DNA of 64,000 bases. Source: a virus. The stretch covers positions 1-64,000 of IMG/VR virus record IMGVR_UViG_3300046512_000357; one strand, given 5' to 3'. A program made the translations under genes and the position numbers. The notes below the pieces were generated by a model, which was not told the origin of the DNA, did not search any database, and was given only the letters and a program-made list of their open reading frames with translations. Of this stretch, positions 16,139 to 23,190 are shown piece by piece. The stretch's first letter is position 1. Each line of letters begins with the position of its first letter.

Positions 16139-17209
16139 TTAATTTTCAAAATCAAGAATACGTCTTACTAAGTTTCCGTCATCCGAACCTAACCCTATCT
16201 TTCTTGAAATTAAATATTGGGAAACTTTCTTTTCATCAGCTGTACGCCATGCCAAAACATAGGCTAAGTAGAAAATCCCGATACCAGTGTTAACTGCCTC
16301 ACCATCCCCACCGGCGTTAGTCCAGTAAGCGGTAAATTTTCGTACCGTTTGTGCCTCATCCTTTGCGATTTTTTCGAGCTGTCCGATTGTTCTTATGTCA
16401 AAGCAAGCAAGCCTCTCAACGTCCTCAGCAGAGATGTCATTGCTACGCTTAGCGAGGATATATCCGGAAGCATTTACGACCTCATCATCAAGTTTCTTTG
16501 TATAGCTATCAACATTAAACAGTGCCCTGAGCGATGCTATATCTATCGTTACTGAATTCGGATCACGCTCAATTGACTGCGGCACCTCGCGCTCATACTC
16601 TATCAGACTACGACGGATTGACTGAAACTCACTATCCGCCAGCTCTAAAAGTCCGGCCACTCTTGCAAATTGTCGACGAATAATTGCCGGAACGCCTTTA
16701 GAGGACTTATATCCTAAATCATGTTCAATTTCTGCCCAGGCGTGCTGGAGAATAGATCTAATCTGAATCTCAAACCTCATTTTTGCAAAACTGCGATATT
16801 CTTTCAATTTAGAACGAACGGGATTAAAACTCGCGATAAAATGTAGAGATGAATATCCGAATCTGTCAGGCTCCTCAGAAACTCTTTTATCTACTGATTC
16901 GCTAACATCAATTGAAAATTCTTGTTCAATTAATTTGGCTACCAAATCAACATCTTCAGCAAAATACGTAGTTATCCTTATAGCGGATATATCTGTCAAA
17001 TCCGCTAGCGAAGAATAATTTTTATCTGGCCTGGATATTTTTCTATCAAGGCTTTGGCGTGATTTACACCGATGGGTTACTGAATGAACCAAAATTGCAT
17101 CATTTGTCAGCAATGTGCTTACCAATTGCCTCGCCGAAGCTGCAAAGTCATTGTAAAGTGCCTGCTTTTCATCATATTCTTTGAGTATTAGATTAACATT
17201 TGGCTTCAA
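16139..17209 (-). CDS. RelA/SpoT-domain (alarmone-synthetase-like) protein
   Basis: A 356-residue protein, markedly AT-richer than its neighbours. Residues about 45-190 carry the nucleotidyltransferase core of (p)ppGpp synthetases: KNYSSLADLTDISAIRITTYF, GYSSLHFI (G-loop) and EIQIRSILQHAWAEIEHDLGYK. There is no HD hydrolase domain. The C-terminal 150 residues are helical and unrecognised. Small alarmone synthetases in prophages often act as toxSAS toxins (PhRel, FaRel, CapRel) that block growth on phage infection; no separate antitoxin is visible next to it, so a self-contained regulatory C terminus is possible. TTG start with GAGG 5 bp upstream. Confidence 0.85.
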   Translation of the reverse strand: MKPNVNLILKEYDEKQALYNDFAASARQLVSTLLTNDAILVHSVTHRCKSRQSLDRKISRPDKNYSSLADLTDISAIRITTYFAEDVDLVAKLIEQEFSIDVSESVDKRVSEEPDRFGYSSLHFIASFNPVRSKLKEYRSFAKMRFEIQIRSILQHAWAEIEHDLGYKSSKGVPAIIRRQFARVAGLLELADSEFQSIRRSLIEYEREVPQSIERDPNSVTIDIASLRALFNVDSYTKKLDDEVVNASGYILAKRSNDISAEDVERLACFDIRTIGQLEKIAKDEAQTVRKFTAYWTNAGGDGEAVNTGIGIFYLAYVLAWRTADEKKVSQYLISRKIGLGSDDGNLVRRILDFEN

Positions 17210-17459
17210 AATTACCTCGAAATCTACTTTTATGAAATTAAATATATGTGCGATGCAAGTAATGTCTGGGAAAAATAGTGGTCGAATAATTTTTCAATTT
17301 TTGAAAATTCCTTAGGTAATATCTTTTTATGAACACCTCGTTTTATTTTTTTGGCTGTGGAGCGAAATGTTTCGACCAATTATCCTTGAGTTGAATTGCT
17401 TTCTCTGTACCGTCATTTCTCGCAAATAGCCTTCCAGTGATCTTCGAACTTGGTTGCCG
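17210..17459. other. AT-rich intergenic segment with gene remnant
   Basis: No complete gene. The left part is AT-rich and must hold the promoter of the RelA/SpoT gene. The right part (about 17405-17455) contains one copy of a repeat that reads, on the minus strand, as the C-terminal end of a protein (KFEDHWKAICEK then stop). Confidence 0.45.
17421..17446. repeat. Direct repeat, copy 1
   Basis: Twenty-six bases match 19088-19113 with one mismatch. Both copies lie just downstream of a leftward gene's stop and translate on the minus strand to E-(D/Y)-H-W-K-A-I-C near a stop codon. Confidence 0.65.
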
Positions 17460-18008
17460 TTATCGGCGTCCCAGTCTATCAGGCAAGTCAAAAGCGGTCA
17501 TCTTCCAACCCCATAGCCCATCGCGCTTCATGGTCATCACGCCAGCTTGGTTCTCGCCACGAAGGTGAACGGTGACTCTACTCCAACCTTTGTAGTTCAG
17601 AACGTAGTCTGGTGCCGTCTCGGTCGTATGATCATACTCATCGATCGTCTTGCCGGCCGCGCGCGCATCGTTGCCGCGCAAAAGGGCGATAACGCCAGCG
17701 GGTGAGACGAGCTTATCGACCATCGTGCCGACCATGGCAATACCCAAAGCCATGCCCATGTTGGCGAATGGATTGGCCTTCATCTCTGGCGAGTCCATCT
17801 CGCCGGACATGTGGGCTAGCAGCTGGCCTTTCACATTCTCACGTAGAGCAGGGAAGTCGACGTAGTCCGACAAAGCATCGGCATCTTTGTTCTGAACGGC
17901 GGCCTTCATTCCTTGCAGCGCCAGATAAGGCGAAGCCGCGATACTCGCGACGAACGCTACGGCTACGAGCGCGCCGGCGCCATAAATCTTCTTCACGTAG
18001 ATATCCAT
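17460..18008 (-). CDS. DUF2939 family protein
   Basis: A protein of 182 residues from the ATG at 18008. An N-terminal hydrophobic segment (YGAGALVAVAFVASIAASPYLAL) is followed by the DUF2939 signature (LQGMKAAVQNKDADALSDYVDFPALRENVKGQL) and a beta-rich C terminus (YVLNYKGWSRVTVHLRG, GVMTMKRDGLWGWKMTAFDLP). Members are inner-membrane anchored or periplasmic proteins of unknown role in Proteobacteria. A TTG at 18020 is an alternative start. Probably lysogenic cargo, framed by two copies of a 26-bp repeat. Confidence 0.8.
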   Translation of the reverse strand: MDIYVKKIYGAGALVAVAFVASIAASPYLALQGMKAAVQNKDADALSDYVDFPALRENVKGQLLAHMSGEMDSPEMKANPFANMGMALGIAMVGTMVDKLVSPAGVIALLRGNDARAAGKTIDEYDHTTETAPDYVLNYKGWSRVTVHLRGENQAGVMTMKRDGLWGWKMTAFDLPDRLGRR

Positions 18009-18102
18009 CAAATCCGGCAAAGGACGTGCCGTTTCGTTCCCAAATTATATTATTTATTGTTAAATGGAAATCTAGCGAATTGTCACGATGATATTTGAGG
18101 CA

Positions 18103-18125
18103 GCGGGCCGGTTTTCCCGGCCCGC
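18103..18125. terminator. Strong GC hairpin after the 37-codon frame
   Basis: GCGGGCCGG and CCGGCCCGC form a perfect 9-bp stem with a 5-base loop. There is no long T tract on either strand, but the position (10 bp after the stop of the frame at 18135-18248) suits a terminator or transcript-stabilising hairpin. Confidence 0.5.
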
Positions 18126-18134
18126 CTTCCTAGG

Positions 18135-18248
18135 TCACAGCCAGTCGAGTCGATGTAGGACCTCAAGCAGCGCCGTCACAGCGGCGATGCACTTGGCCAC
18201 ATCTATCTTCCAACTCACCTTTCCTACAGGTCGTTTGGCTTTTGGCAT
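18135..18248 (-). CDS. Possible 37-residue amphipathic protein
   Basis: A basic N terminus (MPKAKRPVGKVSWK) precedes a hydrophobic helix (DVAKCIAAVTALLEVLHRLDWL). The frame is directly followed by a strong hairpin, which favours a real transcript. No clear ribosome site. Confidence 0.4.
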   Translation of the reverse strand: MPKAKRPVGKVSWKIDVAKCIAAVTALLEVLHRLDWL

Positions 18249-18692
18249 TTTGCGTTAGCTCATGCTTGGCACCGAACGTGCGCACGTCCAGCACCAGGTT
18301 AATGGGGCTGAACATTTATATCGCGCCTTGCCGGGCGCTAGCCGAGTGCTGCTGCAGCAGCGTTGGCGCTCCGAGTGATTCAGCCCTACACGTGCTTGAA
18401 CTTTCTCGAAGGCGGCTCGTGCGGGGCTGATTGGTCTTCACACCGGGGCCAAAATTGTCCCTTCGCCGTATAGACAGCGTCGCGGATTTCTGGAGCAGGC
18501 ATGTCGACTTCAACCACGCAGTTACCTTAAGCGGGTTAGTGGCCCGCAGTCCAGGCACTACCCTGGATTCTTGTCCCGCGCATCGGATAATGCGCAAGAT
18601 TATTTCTCGCAATAGCCTTACATTGATCATTAGCCCGACAACTACACCAAAGCGCCGCGACGATATCAGTTGCGCGCGCACCGACAATCGAA
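18249..18692. other. Stretch without a convincing gene
   Basis: About 440 bp between the 37-codon frame and the membrane-protein gene. Frames on both strands are open but have no ribosome site and unbalanced composition. No repeat or RNA gene was recognised. Confidence 0.4.
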
Positions 18693-19037
18693 CTAAACGA
18701 ACACCTTTAGCGCGGTTACAGCCAATATGCCGATGGCCCACCATCCCATTTTTCGCAACTGGTCAAGTCGGAGCAGTATCTCGCGCTGAAGTATCAACGT
18801 CGCGGCAGCGTCTTCGCGAGTGTAGCAAGAAGCCTTAATGCCCTGGTCAGCTTCGAAAATTGCTGATCCGTCCGGAGCAAAGTGACAATCAAGGCCTGCC
18901 TCGGTACGCGCTCGACGCGCTGAGCGAATCGCTTCGACCCATGCAGCGTTTGCTGCGCCCTTGGCAGCGAGGCTGTTGAGCTGATTATTCTCAAATGCTT
19001 CAGCGTCAATATCTTCTTGTGGGCGATTCGTGGTCAT
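18693..19037 (-). CDS. Small protein with C-terminal membrane anchor
   Basis: A 114-residue protein. AGGAG lies 4 bp before the ATG at 19037. A soluble, charged N-terminal region (EAFENNQLNSLAAKGAANAAWVEAIRSARRARTEAGLDCHF) is followed by a tail anchor (WWAIGILAVTALKVFV). It follows a terminator-like hairpin, so it probably has its own promoter or is reached by read-through from the repressor operon. Function unknown. Confidence 0.65.
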   Translation of the reverse strand: MTTNRPQEDIDAEAFENNQLNSLAAKGAANAAWVEAIRSARRARTEAGLDCHFAPDGSAIFEADQGIKASCYTREDAAATLILQREILLRLDQLRKMGWWAIGILAVTALKVFV

Positions 19038-19052
19038 AATTCTCCTGCTCGC

Positions 19053-19071
19053 AAAACACCGTGCTTCGGTG
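19053..19071 (-). terminator. Terminator of the repressor/zinc-ribbon operon
   Basis: On the minus strand CACCG-AAGCA-CGGTG is followed by TTTTG, about 60 bp after the stop of the zinc-ribbon gene. Confidence 0.65.
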
Positions 19072-19087
19072 GGCAAAGGTTAGTTGG

Positions 19088-19113
19088 CGCAAATAGCCTT
19101 CCAGTGATATTCG
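19088..19113. repeat. Direct repeat, copy 2
   Basis: Partner of 17421-17446 (one mismatch in 26). Here the repeat is in frame with the zinc-ribbon gene beyond its TAG stop: 16 further sense codons (ending EYHWKAICAN) run to TAA. This suggests the gene once continued through it. Confidence 0.6.
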
Positions 19114-19130
19114 CAGCATCCGGCTTCGGG

Positions 19131-19505
19131 CTAAGGTCGACTCCCATACTTTTGCTCGAACTTGTTCGCCATCATCTCGCACGTGTTACGCACGAACGAT
19201 TCTGTTCCAGACCCCAGCGGTTGCTTTTTCAAGTCATCTTTGCAAAGCTCGATTGCCTTGCGGTCGCTTGTCTTCTCCTGTGCCTCCGGCGTGCTGCCAA
19301 TTAGGTAGCCGATGAAGAGTAGAGCGCCCAGCAATCCCAAGATGATGCCGATCACCACCAACCAAGTGGGAGTTTCGCCGCTAGCTGCCGAAGATGCCGC
19401 TCGAGACACCGGTTGCCTGTCGGCTATAGGATGGCCACAACCAGGGCAGGCCGCTGCTAGTTGTGATACCTGGCGTTCGCAGACTGGGCAAGGAATCAAC
19501 GCCAT
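19131..19505 (-). CDS. Zinc-ribbon membrane protein in the repressor operon
   Basis: A 124-residue protein. An N-terminal zinc ribbon (CPVCERQVSQLAAACPGCGHPI) precedes a transmembrane segment (LVVIGIILGLLGALLFIGYLIG) and a short polar region with two Cys (ELCKDD, RNTCEMM). It starts 2 bp after the repressor stop, so it is expressed in the lysogen; superinfection immunity or exclusion is a plausible but unproven role. A stop codon separates it from 16 in-frame codons that overlap the 26-bp repeat. Confidence 0.75.
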   Translation of the reverse strand: MALIPCPVCERQVSQLAAACPGCGHPIADRQPVSRAASSAASGETPTWLVVIGIILGLLGALLFIGYLIGSTPEAQEKTSDRKAIELCKDDLKKQPLGSGTESFVRNTCEMMANKFEQKYGSRP

Positions 19506-19507
19506 TT

Positions 19508-20254
19508 TTACAACCTATCTCGGAAGTTCTTCGGCGTGAAGTGAACTACGCGGCCAATCACGATACAGTCAGCGCCGTGACACGGCGCAGGTTTAAACTC
19601 GGGATTTTCGGACGTTAGATACCATTCGCGGCGCTCATATTTCAGCCGTTTAATCACGGCTTGGCCGTTGTAATTCATAGCAAAAACACCGCCGCTTTTA
19701 CGGGCCTTGTCGGTGGTATTGACCACAGCGATATCGCCTTCGTACATCAGCGGCTGCATGCTATCGCCTTTGACCTTCACGGCAACTAACGAATTGGGGT
19801 GGAGATCGTTCTCCTCCAGCCACTGGCGGGGCACGTGGTGCCTACCAGCCTCGCCAGCGATCGGCTCAGGCATGAACCCATCCATGCCGGCCTGAACATG
19901 CATCGCCACCATTTGGATTGAAACGGTGTTCGGGGCATGATCGTCGTCGTCGGTAACACCTATGAGAGCAACAGCATGCGCGACACGTTGCGCCTGGTCG
20001 CCCAATAGTACGCTGAACTCGGAAAGCCCGACCCCTAAAAGCGATGCGAACTTGGACGCAGCGTCGACGTTCAGCGGGATTTTCCCGTTCAGGTATTGGG
20101 CGAGAGCGCTCTGGCCGAACCCAAGCAACTCCGCCGCTGCCTCTTGGGAAGATGGTTGGCCGGACTCTTTGCGCGAGCGCTGCCAATCCTTGAACAGGTC
20201 TTTGAGCTTCGCGGCTTCGTCTAATTGTTGCTGTGATAGTGGTTGGGCGGGCAT
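19508..20254 (-). CDS. CI/LexA-type prophage repressor with S24 autoprotease
   Basis: A 248-residue protein from ATG 20254. The N-terminal helix-turn-helix spans about residues 34-60 (SSQEAAAELLGFGQSALAQYLNGKIP). Residues 115-240 form an S24/LexA protease: cleavage site Ala122-Gly123 (HVQAGMDG), nucleophile Ser165 (KGDSMQPLMYEGD) and general base Lys202 (GQAVIKRLKY). RecA-stimulated self-cleavage should induce the prophage after DNA damage. It should bind the four AGTC(C/G)GACT operators. No ribosome site precedes the ATG and the promoter -10 ends 7 bp upstream, so the mRNA is probably leaderless, as with lambda cI. Confidence 0.92.
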   Translation of the reverse strand: MPAQPLSQQQLDEAAKLKDLFKDWQRSRKESGQPSSQEAAAELLGFGQSALAQYLNGKIPLNVDAASKFASLLGVGLSEFSVLLGDQAQRVAHAVALIGVTDDDDHAPNTVSIQMVAMHVQAGMDGFMPEPIAGEAGRHHVPRQWLEENDLHPNSLVAVKVKGDSMQPLMYEGDIAVVNTTDKARKSGGVFAMNYNGQAVIKRLKYERREWYLTSENPEFKPAPCHGADCIVIGRVVHFTPKNFRDRL

Positions 20255-20261
20255 AAATCCA

Positions 20262-20290
20262 AGAATATAAGTAAGCCTAATAATTATCAA
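20262..20290 (-). promoter_or_regulatory. Repressor maintenance promoter (PRM-like)
   Basis: On the minus strand TTGATA (20285-20290), 17 bp, TATTCT (20262-20267). The -35 abuts the operator at 20291-20303, the geometry of lambda OR2/PRM, so bound repressor could activate its own transcription. Confidence 0.65.
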
Positions 20291-20303
20291 TTAGTCGGAC
20301 TGT
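20291..20303. promoter_or_regulatory. Repressor operator OR2-like
   Basis: TTAGTCGGACTGT lies between the back-to-back repressor and Cro promoters, touching the PRM -35 and overlapping one base of the PR -35. Confidence 0.75.
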
Positions 20304-20331
20304 TGACTTTAATTAGCAGTCGGACTAATAT
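20303..20331 (+). promoter_or_regulatory. Rightward early promoter (PR-like)
   Basis: TTGACT (20303-20308), 17 bp, TAATAT (20326-20331), the same hexamers and spacing as the leftward promoter. Transcription should start at or next to 20338, the A of the cro-like start codon. Confidence 0.85.
20316..20328. promoter_or_regulatory. Repressor operator OR1-like
   Basis: GCAGTCGGACTAA overlaps the -10 of PR and lies 25 bp centre-to-centre from the other site. Repressor here would shut off early rightward transcription. Confidence 0.75.
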
Positions 20332-20337
20332 TCAGTC

Positions 20338-20616
20338 ATGAACTCGATATCCCACATCCGAGCAAAGCTCAAAGTCACTCAACAAGCCCTCGCTGAGGCG
20401 TTGCAGGTCAGTCAGGGGAACGTGTCTCACTATGAGCGCGGGCAGAGTGTGCCACCCGAAGTGGCGAAGCGACTAATCATATTCGCCGGAAAGCGGGGGC
20501 ACGCGCTTACGTTCGACGACATTTATGGCGCACCACCAGCGTCATCCCCTTCATTAAGCGCCAGTGTGGCGTCTACTGCCGTGACCCAGGTCAACGCCAC
20601 CGGAGAAACCGCATGA
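20338..20616 (+). CDS. Cro-like helix-turn-helix regulator
   Basis: A 92-residue protein with an XRE-type helix-turn-helix (HIRAKLKVTQQALAEALQVSQGNVSHYERGQSVPP, residues about 6-40) and a disordered Ser/Ala tail. First gene after PR, divergent from the repressor: the position of Cro. The -10 ends 6 bp before the ATG and there is no ribosome site, so it too seems leaderless. Confidence 0.88.
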   Translation: MNSISHIRAKLKVTQQALAEALQVSQGNVSHYERGQSVPPEVAKRLIIFAGKRGHALTFDDIYGAPPASSPSLSASVASTAVTQVNATGETA

Positions 20617-20984
20617 AGCGCTACATCAACCGCCTGATGGCGCGCCTCGGCTACCTGCCGGCGCCGGCCAAGCTTGCCCCCAGTACCATCAACATGGAAC
20701 TCAACTTCCAGATCGACAGCACGCCACTGGATAACGCGATCGCCAAGCTCGACCAGCTCAGCTCGGCCGCCAGGCGCGCCGAGGCCGCGGTGACCGACGC
20801 GCTGCTGGCGCAGGAAGGTGAGTTCATCGGCGCCGAGCTGGTCGCCGACAAATCGCAAGCCCTCATCCTCACCGCACTGCAAAAGCAGACCACGCTGCTG
20901 GAGGTGCTGGCGAAGCAGGGCGATCACGCCGCGCTGCGCACCGCGCCCGCCACCGGCGCTGCCGCATCCGGCCTGCCTGGCTGA
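20613..20984 (+). CDS. Hypothetical early protein
   Basis: A 123-residue protein that overlaps the cro-like stop by 4 bp. Its middle (NFQIDSTPLDNAIAKLDQLSSAARRAEAAVTDALL) is a helical region like that of some short phage tail/tape-associated proteins, but its early position argues for another role. Function unknown. Confidence 0.65.
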   Translation: MKRYINRLMARLGYLPAPAKLAPSTINMELNFQIDSTPLDNAIAKLDQLSSAARRAEAAVTDALLAQEGEFIGAELVADKSQALILTALQKQTTLLEVLAKQGDHAALRTAPATGAAASGLPG

Positions 20985-21063
20985 CGGCGCCGGCCCAAAA
21001 AATCGCACTACCAGAATCATCCGCATCACCTGAAAGCCTGAATCACTTTTATAGGAAACCACC

Positions 21064-21351
21064 ATGAACACCACTAGTAACCGCAAGCCCAATCCCCGCT
21101 TGAACGTCGTCAAGGTGTATCTCGGCGACGAAGAGCAGGCCACCCTGCAAAGTCACTGCCACGCCAGCGACACCAGTATCAGCGCATTCCTGCGCCAGGC
21201 TGGTATCCGCATCGCGACAGCGCACCAGCAGATTACCCGCTTCCCCGGGCGCCAAGAAGGGGCTGGTGCAGGCCTGCACCGGGCCTTCTCGTTCCCAGGC
21301 CAGGGCGTACGTCGCGTGTCGCGCGGCGCGCTGCGCCCGATGCGTTCGTGA
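21064..21351 (+). CDS. MobC/ribbon-helix-helix-like small protein
   Basis: A 95-residue protein. NVVKVYLGDEEQATLQSHCHASDTSISAFLRQAGIR has the strand-helix-helix pattern of plasmid mobilisation MobC-like and other ribbon-helix-helix proteins, so it is probably DNA binding. The C terminus is basic and disordered. ATAGGA lies 7 bp before the ATG. Confidence 0.65.
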   Translation: MNTTSNRKPNPRLNVVKVYLGDEEQATLQSHCHASDTSISAFLRQAGIRIATAHQQITRFPGRQEGAGAGLHRAFSFPGQGVRRVSRGALRPMRS

Positions 21352-21400
21352 ATTGCTGAACCGCTGCGCTCCACTCGACGCATACAGAAAGGACGAACCG

Positions 21401-22159
21401 ATGCATCACCTGATGATCGCTGACGTGCAGATTCGCACCGATGAACATGGCCGCTTCTCGCTGAACGATTTGCATAAGGCTGCCGGCGCTGAAGCGCGCC
21501 ACCAGCCTGCGCAGTTCCTGCGGCTTGACGCCACCGGAGCACTGGTAGATGAGCTGGCCGAGGAAAATGGCGGTATGGGAAATCCCATAGTGACGATCAA
21601 TGGCGGCCGCGCGCCGGGCACGTTCGTCAGCAAGGAGCTTGTCTACGCTTATGCAATGTGGATTAGCCCTAAATTCCATCTGCAGGTCATCCGCACCTTC
21701 GACGCGGTTACCAGTGACTCCGCGCAAGCAACGCGCAAGCCCAAGGCGACGAAGCCGCCGGTACTGGAGGCCGCCACGATGATGCCCGCCCTAGTGCGCG
21801 CGCTGCGCGCCTGCGGCATCGACAAGAACGCGGCGGCCATTGGCGCCAACCAGATCGCCACCGCGCAAACCGGCGTGAACCTGTTGGCCATGGCTGGCCA
21901 CTCGCATCTGCCAACACCAACCCAGCAAATCTGCTACACGCCGACCGAGCTGGGCAAGCGCTTCTGCCAAAGCGCCATCACATTCAACCGCCGCCTTGCT
22001 GATGCTGGTTTGCAAGAGAACATCGGCGGGCACTGGGTCCCGACCGAAAAGGGCCGTAAGCACGCGGTCGTGCTGGACACCGGAAAAGCCCATAGCAGCG
22101 GCACGCCGATCCAGCAGGTGAAATGGATCGATTCCGTTTTGGCAGAAGTCGCTTTGTGA
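21401..22159 (+). CDS. KilA-N domain protein
   Basis: A 252-residue protein. The KilA-N domain occupies residues about 15-95 (DEHGRFSLNDLHKAAG, PAQFLRL, GTFVSKELVYAYAMWISPKFHLQVIRTFD). KilA-N/Ant-type proteins bind DNA and act as phage regulators or antirepressors. The C-terminal half (CYTPTELGKRFCQSAITFNRRLADAGLQEN, GHWVPTEKGRKHAV) is a typical antirepressor-associated helical domain. AAGGA lies 8 bp before the ATG at 21401. Confidence 0.88.
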   Translation: MHHLMIADVQIRTDEHGRFSLNDLHKAAGAEARHQPAQFLRLDATGALVDELAEENGGMGNPIVTINGGRAPGTFVSKELVYAYAMWISPKFHLQVIRTFDAVTSDSAQATRKPKATKPPVLEAATMMPALVRALRACGIDKNAAAIGANQIATAQTGVNLLAMAGHSHLPTPTQQICYTPTELGKRFCQSAITFNRRLADAGLQENIGGHWVPTEKGRKHAVVLDTGKAHSSGTPIQQVKWIDSVLAEVAL

Positions 22160-22209
22160 ATCCGGGATGCCGCGCCCCGTTGCGCGCGGCGAAGAAGATG
22201 GAGAACCGC

Positions 22210-22452
22210 ATGCCCCAAGCATCGCAAATTCAACCTGGCGCCGGCGCGGCGCTGCTCGATCACTTAATCGAGAAATTGCGCCTGAAAAACGACGCCGCCC
22301 TCGCGCGCGCTTTCGAAGTGGCGCCGCCAGTAATAAGCAAGATCCGCCACGACAAGCTGCCGTTCGGTGACAGCATGATCTTGAAGGCGCACGAGAAGTA
22401 CAACTTCACCGTGCAGTCGATCCGCCAACTGCTGGCCGGCGAGGGCGCGTAA
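22210..22452 (+). CDS. Small helix-turn-helix protein
   Basis: An 80-residue protein with a helix-turn-helix (LRLKNDAALARAFEVAPPVISKIRHDKLPFG). GGAG lies 6 bp before ATG 22210. Probably a second early regulator. Confidence 0.7.
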   Translation: MPQASQIQPGAGAALLDHLIEKLRLKNDAALARAFEVAPPVISKIRHDKLPFGDSMILKAHEKYNFTVQSIRQLLAGEGA

Positions 22453-22454
22453 CG

Positions 22455-22607
22455 ATGACGCAGCAGCAGCAGCACCAGCACCAGGCCGCCGAGGAAGTGC
22501 GGCCAATGGAAGTCGAACCGGCGCACGTCATGACGCGGGAAAAGCACAAGCAGCGCGAACACTACGAACGCATGCTGCGCGAATTGGAAAAAGAGCAGCA
22601 GAAATAG
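22455..22607 (+). CDS. Small highly charged protein
   Basis: A 50-residue frame: Gln/His-rich start (TQQQQHQHQ), then a charged helix (REKHKQREHYERMLRELEKEQQK). It follows the previous stop by 2 bp. Function unknown. Confidence 0.55.
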   Translation: MTQQQQHQHQAAEEVRPMEVEPAHVMTREKHKQREHYERMLRELEKEQQK

Positions 22608-22654
22608 AAAAGGCCGCGTTGGAGCGCGACCCGATCACCCATCAGAGGAATTAC

Positions 22655-22861
22655 ATGCCTACTATTTTACAGCAAGGACCGGCGCCAGCACAGACTGGCA
22701 CGCCGGAGGAGAAAGTCACGCTCGCGGCCCGCGAATGGCGCGAAAAGGACCGTGAGCACATCGCGGAAAAGAACGCCGCCACAGGCGCTGCGGAGTACCG
22801 CGCGCGCCGCAAGCTGCGCATGACCGTCGACCTGACCGACGGGAAGGCTGGCCAGCCATGA
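22655..22861 (+). CDS. Small hypothetical protein
   Basis: A 68-residue protein with a Pro-rich start and a charged helix (EKVTLAAREWREKDREHIAEKNAATGAAEYRARRKLRM). AGAGGA lies before the ATG, and the stop overlaps the next start by 4 bp. Confidence 0.6.
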   Translation: MPTILQQGPAPAQTGTPEEKVTLAAREWREKDREHIAEKNAATGAAEYRARRKLRMTVDLTDGKAGQP

Positions 22862-23190
22862 GGAAGCTCCCACACCCCACCAGCCTTGCGCACGCGATGC
22901 TGCGCCAGCTCGCCGCCGGCCCCGGCACCTTCTATCAGATCTGCGAACTGCTCGAATTCGATATCGAAGACGACAAGGTCGAGACGGTCTGCCGTGCGCA
23001 CTTCAGCGACCTCGTGGACGCTGGCCATGCTTACCTGGTCGACCTGACCTACCACGTCACTACCGCCGCGCGCGCCGCCATCGCGCCGCCGGCGCCGTAC
23101 GTCGGCCAGATTGCCGGCCCAGCTTATCGCGGCACGCCGCATCCGATGCCAGTCACCATTGCGCGCCGCGCAGCGGGAGCGCGGGCATGA
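22858..23190 (+). CDS. Winged-helix-like small protein
   Basis: A 110-residue protein. SLAHAMLRQLAAGPGTFYQICELLEFD, CRAHFSDLVDAGHAYLVDLTYHVTTAARAAI has the pattern of a winged helix (three helices then a hairpin ending in a T-x-A-G-R-like helix). A DNA-binding role is inferred. 4-bp overlaps at both ends. Confidence 0.6.
   Translation: MRKLPHPTSLAHAMLRQLAAGPGTFYQICELLEFDIEDDKVETVCRAHFSDLVDAGHAYLVDLTYHVTTAARAAIAPPAPYVGQIAGPAYRGTPHPMPVTIARRAAGARA

Noticed and set aside
18103-18125. GC hairpin as a terminator of the DUF2939 gene
   Set aside because: It lies upstream of that gene's start, so it can only serve the small frame at 18135-18248 or a rightward transcript.
18316-18744. 142-codon minus-strand frame
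   Set aside because: It overlaps the better supported gene at 18693 and has no start signals.
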